Assembly: GCA_017398245.1 (NCBI GenBank)
Contig: JAFQGN010000035.1
Span: 1 to 5,177, forward strand
Direction of reading: 5' to 3'
From: Clostridia bacterium
GTDB lineage: Bacteria; Bacillota_A; Clostridia; Christensenellales; Aristaeellaceae
DNA: 5,177 nucleotides
The notes under the pieces are model-generated. The model did no database searches. It was not told the origin of the DNA and saw nothing but the letters and a program-made list of their open reading frames with translations. Position 1 is the stretch's first letter. Each line of letters opens with the position of its first letter. Positions 4,051-5,177 of the stretch are shown in pieces. The position numbers and the translations under genes are program-made.

Positions 4051-5177
4051 ATGGAACTCAAAGTCAACGGACAGCTGATCGAACTCGCCGACGGCGCAAA
4101 GGCCTATGAAGCGGCGGACAAAGTGGGCATGAAGAAGGAAGCCCTCGTCGCACGCGTGGACGGCAAGGTAGTGGAACTGAACGCATGTCTCGACGGTGCG
4201 CAGGAAGTCGAAATTCTGGACTTTAACGACGCCGACGCCCGCTGGGCTCTGCGCCACACCGGCAGCCACATTCTGGCCCAGGCCGTGAAAAAGCTCTACC
4301 CCAACGTCAAGCTGGCCATCGGCCCGGCCATCGACAACGGCTTCTACTACGATTTTGACGCGCCCGAGCCCTTCACCACGGAAGATCTCAAGGCCATCGA
4401 AAAGGAAATGAGCCGCATCGTCAAGCAGAACCTGAAGCTGGAGCGCTTCACTCTGCCCCGCGCCGAGGCTCTGGAACTGATGAAGGACGAGCCCTACAAG
4501 GTCGAGCTGATCAACGATCTGCCCGAGGACGCCGAGCTTTCCTTCTATAAGCAGGGCGATTTCACCGACCTGTGCGCAGGCCCCCATGTGCAGACCACCG
4601 GCAAGGTCAAGGCCATCAAGCTGACCAGCGTGGCCGGCGCGTATTGGCGCGGCAGCGAAAAGAACAAGATGCTCCAGCGCATCTACGGCACCGCTTTCTC
4701 CACCAAGGAAGCGCTGGACGAATACATCAACCGCATCGAAGAGGCCAAGAAGCGCGACCACCGCAAGATCGGCAAGGAGCTGGGCCTGTTCATGCTGCGC
4801 GACGAAGGCCCGGGCTTCCCGTTCTTCCTGCCCAAGGGCATGCAGCTGCGCAACACTTTGATCGACTACTGGCGCCAGGTGCACAAGAAGTACGGCTATG
4901 TGGAATGCTCCACCCCCATGATGATGAACCGTCAGCTGTGGGAGCGCTCCGGCCACTGGGGCCACTACAAGAACAATATGTACACCACTGTCATCGATGA
5001 CGTCGATTTCGCCATCAAGCCGATGAACTGCCCCGGCGGTATGCTGGTGTATAAGTCCGAGCTGCGCTCTTATAAAGACCTGCCCATGCGCGTAGGCGAA
5101 CTGGGTCTGGTACACCGTCACGAAATGAGCGGTGCGCTGCACGGTCTGATGCGTGTACGCTGCTTCACGCAGGACGA
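4051..5177 (+). CDS. thrS: Threonine--tRNA ligase, N-terminal part (cut by window edge)
   Basis: ThrRS activates threonine with ATP and charges tRNA-Thr; its editing domain removes mischarged serine. The window holds 375 complete codons of a protein usually about 640 residues long. An N-terminal TGS domain spans about 1-60. The second additional (editing) domain follows, with zinc-type residues His69 and His73 in RHTGSHILA and the DLCAGPH motif (173-179; Cys175, His179). SVAGAYWRGSEKNKMLQRIYG (193-213) ends the editing region. The class II catalytic core begins near 240: PKGMQLRNTL (261-270), MNCPGGM (325-331) with the zinc ligand Cys327, and motif 2 HRHEMSGALHGLMRVRCFTQD (355-375) with Arg356. 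The second and third zinc histidines and motif 3 lie beyond the edge. The ATG at 4051 has AAGGGG (4035-4040) 10 nt upstream. The long open frame on the opposite strand (3859-5142) is a shadow of this gene. Confidence 0.98.
   Translation, partial: MELKVNGQLIELADGAKAYEAADKVGMKKEALVARVDGKVVELNACLDGAQEVEILDFNDADARWALRHTGSHILAQAVKKLYPNVKLAIGPAIDNGFYYDFDAPEPFTTEDLKAIEKEMSRIVKQNLKLERFTLPRAEALELMKDEPYKVELINDLPEDAELSFYKQGDFTDLCAGPHVQTTGKVKAIKLTSVAGAYWRGSEKNKMLQRIYGTAFSTKEALDEYINRIEEAKKRDHRKIGKELGLFMLRDEGPGFPFFLPKGMQLRNTLIDYWRQVHKKYGYVECSTPMMMNRQLWERSGHWGHYKNNMYTTVIDDVDFAIKPMNCPGGMLVYKSELRSYKDLPMRVGELGLVHRHEMSGALHGLMRVRCFTQD

Noticed and set aside
3859..5142. A 427-codon open frame on the minus strand, antisense to thrS
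   Set aside because: It overlaps the clear thrS gene, the T-box terminator and the leader. The protein is Gln/His/Val-rich with no recognisable domain, as expected from the complement of a GC-rich coding sequence with strong codon bias.

Overview
The window looks like a chromosomal segment of a GC-rich Gram-positive of the Bacillota, most likely class Clostridia. The reasons are a threonine T-box leader in front of thrS, consensus sigma-A promoters, strong GGAGG-type ribosome binding sites, an ECF-type riboflavin S component, and the compact tsaE-tsaB-rimI block typical of that phylum. Nothing here looks mobile: there are no insertion sequences, integrases, tRNA genes or CRISPR repeats. Both end genes are cut by the window edges.

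Layout. Two divergent transcription units face away from a short control region at about 3553-3728. To the left, on the minus strand, a consensus promoter (3602-3630) drives a tight operon: ribU (riboflavin uptake S component), tsaE and tsaB (two subunits of the tRNA t6A37 machinery), rimI (N-terminal protein acetyltransferase) and an alpha/beta hydrolase of unknown substrate. Gaps in this run are 1 nt, 41 nt, a 4-nt overlap and 18 nt. After a 217-nt gap with no convincing terminator comes the 5' end of another minus-strand gene at 1-234. It encodes a membrane-anchored N-terminus that resembles Clostridial MurF-like Mur ligases.

To the right, on the plus strand, a second consensus promoter (3693-3721) starts a leader of about 320 nt. 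It contains a complete T-box riboswitch: Stem I with an ACC threonine specifier, the AGGGTGGAACCGCG T-box with its antiterminator, and a 12-bp intrinsic terminator. The leader precedes thrS, of which 375 complete codons lie in the window.

How the genes fit together. ThrRS charges tRNA-Thr, and the T-box lets thrS be read through when tRNA-Thr is uncharged. TsaE and TsaB belong to the complex that uses threonine (as threonylcarbamoyl-AMP) to modify A37 of ANN-decoding tRNAs, which include tRNA-Thr. The divergent pair therefore places two threonine-consuming tRNA functions back to back, but only the thrS side carries a visible threonine sensor. ribU is the promoter-proximal gene of the t6A operon and has a leader too short for an FMN riboswitch. 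I see no clear evidence of an undescribed system. The points worth following are the operon composition, the palindrome and direct repeats between the divergent promoters, and the hydrolase/Mur-ligase-like pair at the left end.
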